Shown here: positions 1 through 7,287 of the stretch, one piece after another
How positions within the stretch are numbered: position 1 is the first letter of the stretch
How the letters are laid out: each line of letters opens with the position of its first letter
Origin: an uncultured Anaerosacchariphilus sp.
GTDB taxonomy: Bacteria > Bacillota > Clostridia > Lachnospirales > Lachnospiraceae
Length of the DNA stretch: 12,998 nucleotides
Reading direction: 5' to 3'
Assembly: GCA_934402125.1 (NCBI GenBank)
Contig: CAKRTY010000016.1
Coordinates: 1-12,998, forward strand
The notes under the pieces: generated by a model
The model's input: only the letters and a program-made list of their open reading frames with translations
Told to the model about the DNA's origin: nothing
The model's database searches: none
Made by a program: the position numbers and the translations under genes

Positions 1-868
1 AAAGTCCCAGATTGGACATAACGGTGGTAACGATGGTATTGTCCTTCAGCGCGCCCTGCTCCATCATGTACTTTCCGCACACATAGAGAATCCGGTCGCC
101 GTCCACTACTTCACCGTTCTCGTCTACAGCGATACAGCGGTCCGCGTCTCCGTCATAGGCAAAGCCCACGTCCAGTCCCTGCTCTTTGACAAACTTCTGC
201 AGCACCTCGATATGGGTAGAGCCGCAGTTGGTGTTGATATTGGTGCCGTCCGGCTCGTTGTTGATCACATAGGTCTTGGCTCCCAGCGCGTCGAATACGC
301 TCTTGGCAATAGCGGAGGAGCTTCCGTTGGAGCAGTCCAGACCTACCCGGATATTCTTGAAGGAACGGGTGGGCAGGGAAATCAGATAACCGATATAGCG
401 GTTTCTTCCCGCCGCGAAATCAATGGTTCTTCCGATATTCTCTCTGGTAGCCAGCGGACGCTCTTCGGTCTTGCCGTCGATATAGGCTTCGATTTTCTCC
501 TCTACCTCAGCCTCCAGCTTATGGCCCTGGCCATTGATGACCTTGATTCCGTTGTCATAGAAGGGATTATGGCTGGCGGAAATCATAATACCGCAGTCAA
601 AGCCCTCGGTCCGTACCACGTAAGACACGCTGGGCGTTGTCGTCACGTGGAGCAGATACGCGTCCGCGCCGGAGGCTGTGATGCCTGCCGCCAGTGCATA
701 CTCAAACATATAGCTGCTTCTTCTTGTATCTTTACCAATCACAATTTTTGCCTTGTGATCTCTTCCATAATACCATCCCAGGTATCTTCCTACCTTAAAT
801 GCATGTTCTACGGTCAGTTTTACATTGGCCTCTCCGCGAAAGCCGTCGGTTCCAAAATACTTTCCCAT
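1..868 (-). CDS. glmM: Phosphoglucosamine mutase GlmM, N-terminal ~289 codons (3' end outside window)
   Basis: GlmM interconverts glucosamine-6-phosphate and glucosamine-1-phosphate in the cytoplasm, the step before UDP-GlcNAc for peptidoglycan and other surface glycans. Reading the minus strand from ATG at 868 gives MGKYFGTDGFRGEANV, the standard GlmM opening. The phosphoserine loop GIMISASHNPFYDNGIK follows, with the active Ser near residue 99. The metal-binding loop DGDADR lies at about residues 239-244. The frame stays open to base 1, so roughly 150 of the usual ~450 residues (C-terminal sugar- and phosphate-binding parts) are missing only because the window ends. The start is set by AAGGAG a few bases upstream and by the family N-terminus. 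A dedicated promoter lies at 927-954, just after the upstream dus gene. GlmM is preferred over phosphomannomutase because of the N-terminus and the SASHNP context. Nothing looks damaged. Confidence 0.95.
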   Translation of the reverse strand, partial: MGKYFGTDGFRGEANVKLTVEHAFKVGRYLGWYYGRDHKAKIVIGKDTRRSSYMFEYALAAGITASGADAYLLHVTTTPSVSYVVRTEGFDCGIMISASHNPFYDNGIKVINGQGHKLEAEVEEKIEAYIDGKTEERPLATRENIGRTIDFAAGRNRYIGYLISLPTRSFKNIRVGLDCSNGSSSAIAKSVFDALGAKTYVINNEPDGTNINTNCGSTHIEVLQKFVKEQGLDVGFAYDGDADRCIAVDENGEVVDGDRILYVCGKYMMEQGALKDNTIVTTVMSNLGL

Positions 869-892
869 ATTAGACTCCTTTTACTGTCAAAA

Positions 893-907
893 GGGCGCAC
901 TGCACCC
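893..907 (-). promoter_or_regulatory. Small GC-rich dyad/hairpin in the glmM leader
   Basis: In the glmM sense this is GGGTGC-AGT-GCGCCC, a 6-bp stem (one G-U pair) with a 3-base loop, followed at once by TTTT. It lies between the predicted transcription start (about 920) and the ribosome binding site. It could be a weak attenuator, an operator, or chance. It is shorter than the glmS ribozyme and does not resemble it. No regulator can be named. Confidence 0.3.
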
Positions 908-926
908 AGACTCATTCTTTGCCCCT

Positions 927-954
927 ATTATAGCAGACTTTGGAAAATACACAA
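927..954 (-). promoter_or_regulatory. Extended -10 promoter for glmM
   Basis: On the minus strand there is a perfect TATAAT (plus-strand 927-932) preceded by TGC, an extended -10 element. A weak TTGTGT -35 (949-954) lies 16 bases further upstream. The promoter begins only 4 bases past the dus stop codon, so glmM can be transcribed alone or by read-through from dus; no terminator is visible between them. Basis: match to the sigma-A consensus. Confidence 0.7.
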
Positions 955-957
955 GAT

Positions 958-1944
958 TTATTTTGCCTCTGCTCTCCCCGGCGGATGGATCCGGCAGCTT
1001 CCGGCCAGCTCCCGGACGCTGTCCAGATAGGCCGCAAGACTCTGGGCTTTTTTTATCTTTTTCCCGTATTTTTCCCCGTGTTCAAAGAGATGGATCTGGT
1101 AAAACCAGAGCTCCTTCACCTTAAACAGCACGTTGCGCTCGCCGATATCCAGAGCCAGATATCCGTCCACGATCCGCTGGTGGAATTCCAGGAAGCTGTC
1201 CCGCTGCTGCTTTTCGTTCCATTCCTCTTCGCCCCGGATCACAGGCAGCAGCCCCGGATTCAGGATAAGCCCACGGCCCAGCATCAGCCGGTCTGTTTCC
1301 GGAAATTCCGCTTCGAATTCCTTTACCTGCTTTTCCGTAAACAGATCGCCGTTATAGCACAGGGGAGCCCTGCTCTCCTGCAGGGCGTAACGGAAGCTCT
1401 CTTTTCTTGGGGTATTTTTATAATAATCCGCCTGCAGACGGGGATGCAGAATCAGCTCCTCCAGAGGGTACTGATTGTAAATGGCAAGTAATTTTCCAAA
1501 TTCTTCCTCATTTCCCATGCCGAGGCGGGTCTTTACCGACAGCTTCATGCCGGAGGGCAGCTTCCGGAAAACCTCCTCCAGAAAACGGTTCAGCTCCTCC
1601 GGATACGCCAGAAAGCCGGAGCCCTTTCCCCGGGTTACCACCGTTCTGGAGGGACAGCCCAGATTCAGATTGATTTCCGCATAACCCATTTCCTGCAGGG
1701 TCTCCGCCAGCTCCAGGAAGCCATCCGCCCGGTTGGTCAGTATCTGCGGCACCACATACAGTCCCTTATTGTGCTCCGGCAGAACCTCATTTTGCTCCTT
1801 CGTCTTCATGCTGCGTTTTTCGTGGGGCTCCAGAAAAGGGGTAAAATATTTATCCGACGGGCCGTAAACGGCCGCCTGGGCATTGCGGTAAATAAAAGTG
1901 GTGACGCCCTCCATGGGGGCCAGATAGATCTGGGGTGACGGCAT
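958..1944 (-). CDS. tRNA-dihydrouridine synthase family protein
   Basis: This is an FMN-dependent enzyme expected to reduce specific uridines to dihydrouridine in tRNA. The 328 residues form a Dus-type TIM barrel of normal length (~310-340). Family landmarks in order: APMEGVT at residues 9-15; NLGCPS with the catalytic Cys at 97; the FMN/substrate-binding KTRLG at 138-142; HPR at 167-169; YNGD at 197-200; and GRG at 223-225 (flavin phosphate). The C-terminal part (from ~245) is the helical tRNA-binding domain and is Lys/Arg rich at its end. The ATG at 1944 is supported by CAGGAG about 8 bases upstream and by the MEGVT motif close to the N-terminus. The subfamily (DusA/B/C) cannot be fixed by eye, so no gene symbol is given. 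It has its own strong promoter (2047-2075) and is followed closely by glmM. Confidence 0.93.
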   Translation of the reverse strand: MPSPQIYLAPMEGVTTFIYRNAQAAVYGPSDKYFTPFLEPHEKRSMKTKEQNEVLPEHNKGLYVVPQILTNRADGFLELAETLQEMGYAEINLNLGCPSRTVVTRGKGSGFLAYPEELNRFLEEVFRKLPSGMKLSVKTRLGMGNEEEFGKLLAIYNQYPLEELILHPRLQADYYKNTPRKESFRYALQESRAPLCYNGDLFTEKQVKEFEAEFPETDRLMLGRGLILNPGLLPVIRGEEEWNEKQQRDSFLEFHQRIVDGYLALDIGERNVLFKVKELWFYQIHLFEHGEKYGKKIKKAQSLAAYLDSVRELAGSCRIHPPGRAEAK

Positions 1945-1972
1945 AGCGTGTGCTCCTGTTCTCTTGTATTCT

Positions 1973-1986
1973 TTCTGAAATCAGAA
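1973..1986. promoter_or_regulatory. Perfect 6+6 inverted repeat in the dus leader
   Basis: TTCTGA-AA-TCAGAA is a perfect dyad about 30 bases upstream of the dus start and downstream of the predicted dus transcription start. It could bind a dimeric repressor or form a small hairpin. It does not match an operator that I recognise and may be coincidental. Confidence 0.25.
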
Positions 1987-2046
1987 GGCGTTGTCTGCAT
2001 TCCTATATTCAATGCCCGCCGTCTGTTTCATTTTCATATCTTACAC

Positions 2047-2075
2047 ATCATACCATATGCGCGTAATTTTGTGAA
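2047..2075 (-). promoter_or_regulatory. Strong sigma-A promoter for dus
   Basis: On the minus strand there is a -35 TTCACA (plus-strand 2070-2075, 5/6 matches), a 17-base spacer, and a -10 TATGAT (2047-2052, 5/6 matches) preceded by TGG, an extended -10. This predicts a start near 2040 and a leader of about 95 bases before the dus ATG, longer than typical. It is arranged back to back with the promoter at 2107-2135. Confidence 0.7.
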
Positions 2076-2106
2076 CCTGACACCACCCTTTGTCTCGTCA
2101 AACCGG

Positions 2107-2135
2107 TTGACCCCTTCCGGCTTTTGCGCTATTCT
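2107..2135 (+). promoter_or_regulatory. Promoter for the 736-residue membrane glycosyltransferase
   Basis: TTGACC (2107-2112, 5/6 to the -35 consensus), an exact 17-base spacer, and TATTCT (2130-2135, 4/6 to the -10 consensus). Transcription would start near 2142, giving a leader of about 25 bases. A strong ribosome binding site, GGAGG at 2157-2161, lies 5 bases before the ATG at 2167. Confidence 0.6.
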
Positions 2136-2166
2136 ATTTAAATAAGTATGTAATCCGGAGGTTTTT

Positions 2167-4377
2167 ATGTATACACTTTCCTACTTTCTGCTGGCCCTGT
2201 TCAGCCTCTATATCAGCGGCTTTGCCTTTTTCCGCTGGGACGCTTCTTTCCTGCGGAATATGGACTGCGCGCCTGTACAGACTCTGTTAATTCTGGCCTT
2301 TGGCCTGCTGCTTGCTTCTGCCCTGGTGCTTCTATACCGGCTGATCCGGGAGCTGTCCGAGGAACGTCAGAAGCGGCTGGGGCTTATTCTGTTCCTGATC
2401 CTGGCTCTGGGACAGCTTGCCTTTCTCGCCCTGATCCGCCCACAGCTTCGCTACGATCCCTTAAAGATCTTCGATATGGCTGTGGAAATGCTGCGGACCC
2501 GTACCATTTCCGGCACCTACGAGACGGGGTATTTCGCCCGCTACACCAACAATTATCCCCTGACCATTCTGACCTACTGGTTTCTCCGGCTGCTGGCCGG
2601 ACTGGGCGTTCCGGAAAGCACTTTTATGCTTGCGGTGCAGCTGGTCAATGTGACCTGTATCCTTATTTCCCTGGGACTTGGCTATCTGATTTTAAAGGAA
2701 CTGAAAGGAAGGACGGAGGCTGTCTTCTTTCTCGGCGTCTGCGCCCTCTGTCCCCTGTCCTATGTATGGGCCGGATATTTCTATACCGCCAACTGCTCTA
2801 TGCCCTTTCTGATGGGAATCCTCTATCTCTGGATCCGGATAAAGAGGCTGTATACATCCGCTGAGCGGACCGTCGGCGCTCCCTTCCATAAGATCATTCT
2901 TCGGCTGGCAGGGCTGTCCGCCCTTCTCGGGCTCGTCACGGTCTTTGGCTTCAAGCTCCGGGCGACGGCCGCTATCGGGCTGATCGCAGCCTTTCTGGAC
3001 GGCGCGCTGCTGCTCTGGCGCAGACGGAAGGAAGGCCTGGCCGCCCTGGCCGGAAACCTGACGCGGACCCTGTGGGCCTCCGCCATCGCCTTTCTTCTAA
3101 CGGCGTCCCTTTCCCTGGGCTTTTTCTCCGCCGCTGTAGATACTTATGTAAACTTCGATTACAAAAATACCGGCTTTCCCGCCGTCCACTGGGTCATGAT
3201 GAGCGCCCGCTGGGACGGCTCCTTCGACCAGAATGACGAACATTATACCGTAAGCTTTGCCACGAAGGAAGAAAAAACGGCTGCCGATGTAAAGGTCTTA
3301 AAGGAACGGCTGAAGGAGGCCGGACCGCTGGGACTCCTTACCCTCTCCGGCCGGAAGCTTCTGAACACCTGGGTGGACGGCACCGACAGCTTCCAGGCCG
3401 AGGACAGCTACGCTTCCTATGGAAAACCCTATGACTATCTGATTGGAAATAAGAGCGGCCTGCTGCTTATCTACACCCAGGCCTTCCGCGCTTTACAAAT
3501 GCTGGTCATCGGGCTGGGAGCCCTTTGCTCCCTCATTACCCTTTGGCGCAGGAAAAAGCCCTCCCGGTTTTTCCTCCTGCAGCTGACGCTGCTTGGGGGC
3601 ATGGCCTTCCACCTTCTCTGGGAGACCAACCCCCTTTACAGCATCGGCTTCACCTACCTGTGCCTGATGCTCCTGGCCGACGGAATCGTTCGTTTTGCGA
3701 AAGTCCTTCCCGATTATACCCTGTCCGGTCGCCTCTGGCTGGCTCCGGCTGCCGGTACCCTTTTGCTTGCGCTGCTTCTGGCCTTTGCGAAAAAAGAGCT
3801 GGTGGATACGCCCATCGAGGCATATGACTACGCTATAGATCAGTACCAGTACGCAGGCGGCTTCGACGGCTATGTCACCTCCTACGACCAGACCTATGTA
3901 CAGACCTTTGTGACTGACCAGCCCTTCAACCGGCTCTCCATCCGGGTCATCAACCCGCTGGACGATTATAACCAGTCGGCCTTCTGTGTGCGTCTGACTG
4001 ATGAAACCGGCGCAGTTGTCTACGAAAACAACCGTTTTCTGTCCGGTCTGGTGACGAAAAGCGCCATCTATGAATTTATTCTGGATGATATTGTGCCGAA
4101 GGGCAGAACAGCCTATACCTTGGAAATCTGGCCGGGATATATTGAAGACGAAAATAGTCTGGAATTCCTGTCCTATACCACCGGAAACTGGGATCTCTAT
4201 CCGGACGGGCAGCTGACGGTAGGCGGCGAGACCGTGGAAAAGGGAGATCTGGCCTTTGCGGTGTACCAGTATCGGGTGACGACTTACTTCAGTCTGAAGC
4301 AGTATCTGGTGCTGTGCGCAGGACTGCTGCTCCTCTCCGTCGCCGTGACGCTGCTGGCGCGGCGGGAAGTCAGATAA
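2167..4377 (+). CDS. Polytopic GT-C-type membrane glycosyltransferase with extracytoplasmic C-terminal domain
   Basis: The 736-residue protein has many hydrophobic segments between about 1 and 540 (for example 1-22, 38-57, 71-90, 132-147, 156-178, 185-215, 246-285, 300-325, 430-460, 466-485, 490-510, 522-540). The loop after the third segment carries RYDPLKIFD at 95-103, with acidic residues where GT-C enzymes place their catalytic/metal-binding Asp. YTNNYP follows at 126-131, a pattern seen in PMT/ArnT-like enzymes. HLLWETNPLY at 482-491 resembles a conserved late segment of clostridial members. Residues ~545-705 form a hydrophilic, probably beta-rich domain outside the membrane, closed by a last membrane segment at ~711-729 and a positive tail. 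It probably transfers a sugar from a polyprenyl-phosphate donor to a surface polymer or protein; donor and acceptor are unknown. It has its own promoter and is convergent with the large operon, so a shared pathway is only inferred from proximity. Confidence 0.8.
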   Translation: MYTLSYFLLALFSLYISGFAFFRWDASFLRNMDCAPVQTLLILAFGLLLASALVLLYRLIRELSEERQKRLGLILFLILALGQLAFLALIRPQLRYDPLKIFDMAVEMLRTRTISGTYETGYFARYTNNYPLTILTYWFLRLLAGLGVPESTFMLAVQLVNVTCILISLGLGYLILKELKGRTEAVFFLGVCALCPLSYVWAGYFYTANCSMPFLMGILYLWIRIKRLYTSAERTVGAPFHKIILRLAGLSALLGLVTVFGFKLRATAAIGLIAAFLDGALLLWRRRKEGLAALAGNLTRTLWASAIAFLLTASLSLGFFSAAVDTYVNFDYKNTGFPAVHWVMMSARWDGSFDQNDEHYTVSFATKEEKTAADVKVLKERLKEAGPLGLLTLSGRKLLNTWVDGTDSFQAEDSYASYGKPYDYLIGNKSGLLLIYTQAFRALQMLVIGLGALCSLITLWRRKKPSRFFLLQLTLLGGMAFHLLWETNPLYSIGFTYLCLMLLADGIVRFAKVLPDYTLSGRLWLAPAAGTLLLALLLAFAKKELVDTPIEAYDYAIDQYQYAGGFDGYVTSYDQTYVQTFVTDQPFNRLSIRVINPLDDYNQSAFCVRLTDETGAVVYENNRFLSGLVTKSAIYEFILDDIVPKGRTAYTLEIWPGYIEDENSLEFLSYTTGNWDLYPDGQLTVGGETVEKGDLAFAVYQYRVTTYFSLKQYLVLCAGLLLLSVAVTLLARREVR

Positions 4378-4379
4378 AT

Positions 4380-4514
4380 AGGACGCCAGTTTTCCAATAT
4401 CCAGATGTTCGCCTTTTCGAAACAGCTGTATGGATAGAACGGACTTTAGTCCGAGCTAGACATACCGCTGTAATGAGAAACGGGCGAACATGGGATATGG
4501 AAAATGAGCGTCCT
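4380..4514. repeat. ~135-bp imperfect palindrome between convergent genes (bidirectional terminator or palindromic repeat element)
   Basis: The two arms (4380-4446 and 4448-4514) pair as one long hairpin. Matched blocks from the outside in: AGGACGC (4380-4386 with 4508-4514), TTTTCCA, TATCC, ATGTTCGCC, ACAGC and GTATG with one mismatch between them, and finally CGGACT/AGTCCG (4440-4453). Small internal loops separate the blocks; about 44 bp pair in total. It begins 3 bases after the stop codon at 4377 and ends 18 bases before the stop codon of the opposite gene at 4533. Position suggests a bidirectional transcription stop, and TTTATATTCTT follows the right arm. The length exceeds an ordinary intrinsic terminator, so a MITE-like element or a structured RNA is also possible. 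No transposase and no clear target duplication are seen. Confidence 0.75.
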
Positions 4515-4532
4515 TTATATTCTTACATTCCT

Positions 4533-6188
4533 TTAATTTTCATTTGCCAGCAACAGATATCCCACATTTTCATGCAATATTTCCATATTCTGAAGTTCTT
4601 CTGCATTCTGCTCATAATCCAGCCGGTCTACGTAGAGAACCGCCCGGCCGTCTTCCCGCAGGAAGCCCTCGATTCCGCCGTCCTCGCAGTGGAAATCTCC
4701 GCTGATCTCCGCCAGAAACAGCATATTCTGCTCCCATTCCCCGATGTTCGTCGGGTCTTCCCCCGGCACATAGACGTAAGCTTTTTCTCCCACGCAGTCG
4801 GCATCCCGGCTGACGCTTTCCCGGATAAAAAGCTGGAAGGGATCCCCGTGAGCCTCCCGAATTACATGAAAATACGCGTTTTTCATGTAATTTGTAACAA
4901 GTATGACGCTGCAGACTGCGGCAGTTATCCCCACCAGAGTGCGAAACCGGGTGAATTTTCCACTTGCGCATGTGATTTTTCCACTGTAGTCCACAGACTG
5001 CATTCTGAGATCCGCCGTTGCGTCTTCGGAGTCTATAGCCTGTCTGCTATCCGGCAGGGTCTCTCCCTCCAGCGGAAGCCGTATGAGCCAGCCCAGAATC
5101 ACCGCGGTCCCTAAAGCCAGCGGCACGGTACAGGGATAGCAGTACCAGATAAGCTTGGTTCCGATGGCGGAAAAGCACAGGAACGGCAGCAGAAACCACA
5201 GAAGGATTCCGCCTCCCTGCTCCAGCAGTTCCCTGTTTCCTGTCTTCTTTTTCCACAGAAGCAGCAGACCGCCCAGAATTCCGATTACGCAGATGAGCAG
5301 CTGCCAGCGATAGATGAAGCCCTCTGCCCCAAATACTGTGTCATAATAGAAACGGAAAGGAAACTGATGTCCTTCAAAGTCAGCGCTGCCGGTACGGGCC
5401 AGCAGATCTACCTCTATCATTTTTTTCAAAAAGAAGAGGCCGTCCTTTGTGAAGCGCCAGCCAAACCACAGCAATAGGGGAGCGAAAACGGACAGCAGGA
5501 AGCCGCCCCATTCTTTCTTTGTGAAACGCAGCATTTCCCCATTTGCCAGCAAATACATACCGCCAATGGCCATAATCATACCCGCATGCCAGCTTTTGGT
5601 CAGAAAAGCCAGGGAGAACATCAGACCGCAGAGGTATACGTTTTTATGGTTCTTCTTCACGGACAGCATGGCCAACATGGCCAGCGTAAAGAATAAAAGA
5701 TACAGTGAATCCGCGTCGGCTGCCCGGGCCAGATGGGCAGACAGGGGGCGTTCATTGGCACAGAAAAAGCCCAACACCAGAAGGGAGGCTTCCCTGCTGT
5801 AGCGCTTTGCAAAAAGCGCGCAGGCCAGACCCGTCAGCAGATAGGCCAGTGCCGAAGCAAACCGCAGGCCGAACACCGTGTAACCGAAGAGCCGAAAACC
5901 CAGCAGGATGCCCCAGTAGCTGACGGAGGGCTTCAAGTTCCAGTCGTCCACCTGACCATTGTAAGTATGCTGAATATAATCCCCGTTCCGGATCATTTCG
6001 TAGGCGTTGACCCCGTGACGGGCCTCGTCCCAGGAATCCACATACGGTACGTCCAGGCAGCGGAAGCAGTAAAAGGCAAGCGCAAGGGCGCCTGCCGCAA
6101 AGAATACCCAGTAATATTTTTCAAACAGTCCCAGCAGGAATCGGTAGCCTTCCGCGACTTTATCTGTCAGCTTTTTCCCTGTAACCAT
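4533..6188 (-). CDS. ArnT-like (PMT_2 type) polyprenyl-phosphate-sugar glycosyltransferase
   Basis: This 551-residue GT-C membrane enzyme should take a sugar from a polyprenyl-phosphate donor and transfer it to an acceptor outside the membrane. The first extracytoplasmic loop carries DSWDEARHG (51-59), with the Asp-Glu pair typical of ArnT/PMT enzymes. KPSVSYW (86-92) corresponds to the KPPLxYW motif, and RAADADS (155-161) to the second conserved loop. Hydrophobic segments fill ~27-45, 94-126, 134-145, 163-177, 185-217, 229-245, 295-312, 328-345, 350-371 and 417-434. A Cys-containing soluble tail covers ~440-551. An unusual hydrophilic stretch (~373-415) separates the last two membrane segments. 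The ATG at 6188 lies one base after the stop of the preceding SGNH gene, so translation is probably coupled; GGGAGA serves as ribosome binding site. It is the last gene of the operon. Substrate unknown. Confidence 0.87.
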   Translation of the reverse strand: MVTGKKLTDKVAEGYRFLLGLFEKYYWVFFAAGALALAFYCFRCLDVPYVDSWDEARHGVNAYEMIRNGDYIQHTYNGQVDDWNLKPSVSYWGILLGFRLFGYTVFGLRFASALAYLLTGLACALFAKRYSREASLLVLGFFCANERPLSAHLARAADADSLYLLFFTLAMLAMLSVKKNHKNVYLCGLMFSLAFLTKSWHAGMIMAIGGMYLLANGEMLRFTKKEWGGFLLSVFAPLLLWFGWRFTKDGLFFLKKMIEVDLLARTGSADFEGHQFPFRFYYDTVFGAEGFIYRWQLLICVIGILGGLLLLWKKKTGNRELLEQGGGILLWFLLPFLCFSAIGTKLIWYCYPCTVPLALGTAVILGWLIRLPLEGETLPDSRQAIDSEDATADLRMQSVDYSGKITCASGKFTRFRTLVGITAAVCSVILVTNYMKNAYFHVIREAHGDPFQLFIRESVSRDADCVGEKAYVYVPGEDPTNIGEWEQNMLFLAEISGDFHCEDGGIEGFLREDGRAVLYVDRLDYEQNAEELQNMEILHENVGYLLLANEN

Positions 6189-6189
6189 G

Positions 6190-7167
6190 TCATTCTCCCA
6201 ACATACTCTCTAACGTGCCGCAGTACGCACTGTACATGACCGCCGCGAACTGGTCGTAGCCCGCCGCGCCCGGATGCAGGGCGTCGCCCTCTTCAAAGTT
6301 TGCCCCGCTGTTGTGCATCAGGCCCAGAGGAATCAGCACCACGTTTTTTTTATGACCAAACTTTTTTGCCATGGCCTTCATCAGATCCATCACCCGCTTG
6401 TCAGAACGGTTCTTGAATTCTCCCGGCAGGAAGGCCTTGCCGTCCTGCTTCACCATGGTTCCGATTTTCTCCTGTTCTCCCCAGTACAGGGTGTTTACCA
6501 GATAAATAGGAATGTCGCTGTCGTGACGGCGGATATTATCCACCATCTGCGCGATGGCGTCTACCGTATCGGAAGGATCGTCCTTCAGACCATTGGTTCC
6601 CAGAAAGATCTGAATCGCGTCCGGATCTATCCCGGTGGACAGCTTGTAATACTTCCAGTCAAACATGTTCTGAACCGGATCGTAAAAGGGCTGGACTCCT
6701 TCCTTTTTGCCATCGGAATAGAACTCCGTCGGCTCCAGATAGTCCTGTGCCGAAAAGCCGCTCCGTCCCTCATGGCTGTATCGCGTCCAGCCTCTTGTCC
6801 CCGCAAAGGTGATTTTGTCGCCGGACAGATGGTAAATGGTCCGGTACCATTCCCGTCCGTCTGACAGACTGTCACCGATATTTACGAGAGAATATTCCCC
6901 ATCCAGCTGCTCCACCACATGGAGGGTGCTTTTCAGGGTTTTCACTTCATTTACATTGTAATCATATACCGTCAGAGTCAGGTCGTAATCGCCCACCTGC
7001 TCCTCTTTTCCGGTCACGGAGAACCGGTCCTCCAGATTCTCGCCGATTTCACAGTCCCAGTTGCAGGCATAGCCGTCCCGTAGCCCGGACCAGACCACCT
7101 GGTCGTCATACAGCTCTATGGTGCTCCCCACCGCCACATAGACGTCCTCCGGCAGATAGGCTTCCAC
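6190..7167 (-). CDS. SGNH/GDSL hydrolase catalytic part, cut from its membrane anchor by an in-frame stop
   Basis: The frame encodes an SGNH-fold esterase or acyltransferase partner. Residue numbers count from the GTG at 7167. A beta-rich N-terminal domain (~1-90) comes first. The SGNH blocks follow: IGDSLSDG with nucleophile Ser 100; Gly-rich HEGRSG (132-137); GTNGL with Asn 192; and DALHPG with Asp 295 and His 298. All catalytic residues are intact. The same frame continues upstream through CAG CCG AGA to a TAA at 7177-7179, and beyond it to an ATG at 7287 that encodes a signal anchor (separate entry). The GTG at 7167 has no ribosome binding site, so this piece is probably made poorly or not at all unless the stop is read through or is a sequence error. 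Uninterrupted, the protein would be ~366 residues, membrane-anchored and facing outside. Its likely role is acylation or deacylation of the glycan. Confidence 0.85.
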   Translation of the reverse strand: MEAYLPEDVYVAVGSTIELYDDQVVWSGLRDGYACNWDCEIGENLEDRFSVTGKEEQVGDYDLTLTVYDYNVNEVKTLKSTLHVVEQLDGEYSLVNIGDSLSDGREWYRTIYHLSGDKITFAGTRGWTRYSHEGRSGFSAQDYLEPTEFYSDGKKEGVQPFYDPVQNMFDWKYYKLSTGIDPDAIQIFLGTNGLKDDPSDTVDAIAQMVDNIRRHDSDIPIYLVNTLYWGEQEKIGTMVKQDGKAFLPGEFKNRSDKRVMDLMKAMAKKFGHKKNVVLIPLGLMHNSGANFEEGDALHPGAAGYDQFAAVMYSAYCGTLESMLGE

Positions 7168-7176
7168 CTGCGGTCT

Positions 7177-7287
7177 TTATTTTTTCATCTCCAGCTGCAG
7201 AATCACATTCCAGACCAGCAGTCCGATGATGACCACCGCCGGAATCAGCAGAAGAAGCTTCTTTTTATCTCTGATTCTGCTCAACAT
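7177..7287 (-). pseudogene. 36-codon signal-anchor fragment: severed N-terminus of the SGNH hydrolase
   Basis: ATG at 7287 opens MLSRIRDKKK, followed by a hydrophobic stretch (residues ~11-29) and LEMKK, then TAA at 7177-7179. A short positive head plus one membrane segment is a type II signal anchor. The distance from 7287 to the downstream GTG at 7167 is exactly 120 bases, so the stop lies in the same frame as the hydrolase. The fragment overlaps the end of the preceding GT2 gene by 23 bases and has AAGGAG at 7292-7297, as expected for the true start of a single gene. The change is a substitution, not a frameshift. It could be a genuine mutation, a strain polymorphism or a sequencing error. 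Confidence 0.8.

Noticed and set aside
212..1030. 272-codon open frame on the plus strand
   Set aside because: It is antisense to glmM and runs through the glmM promoter and the dus 3' end; its sequence does not look like a protein family.
4380..4514. Insertion sequence or tRNA-like gene
   Set aside because: No transposase frame, no clear target-site duplication, and no cloverleaf arms or anticodon loop; the sequence is a single long hairpin.
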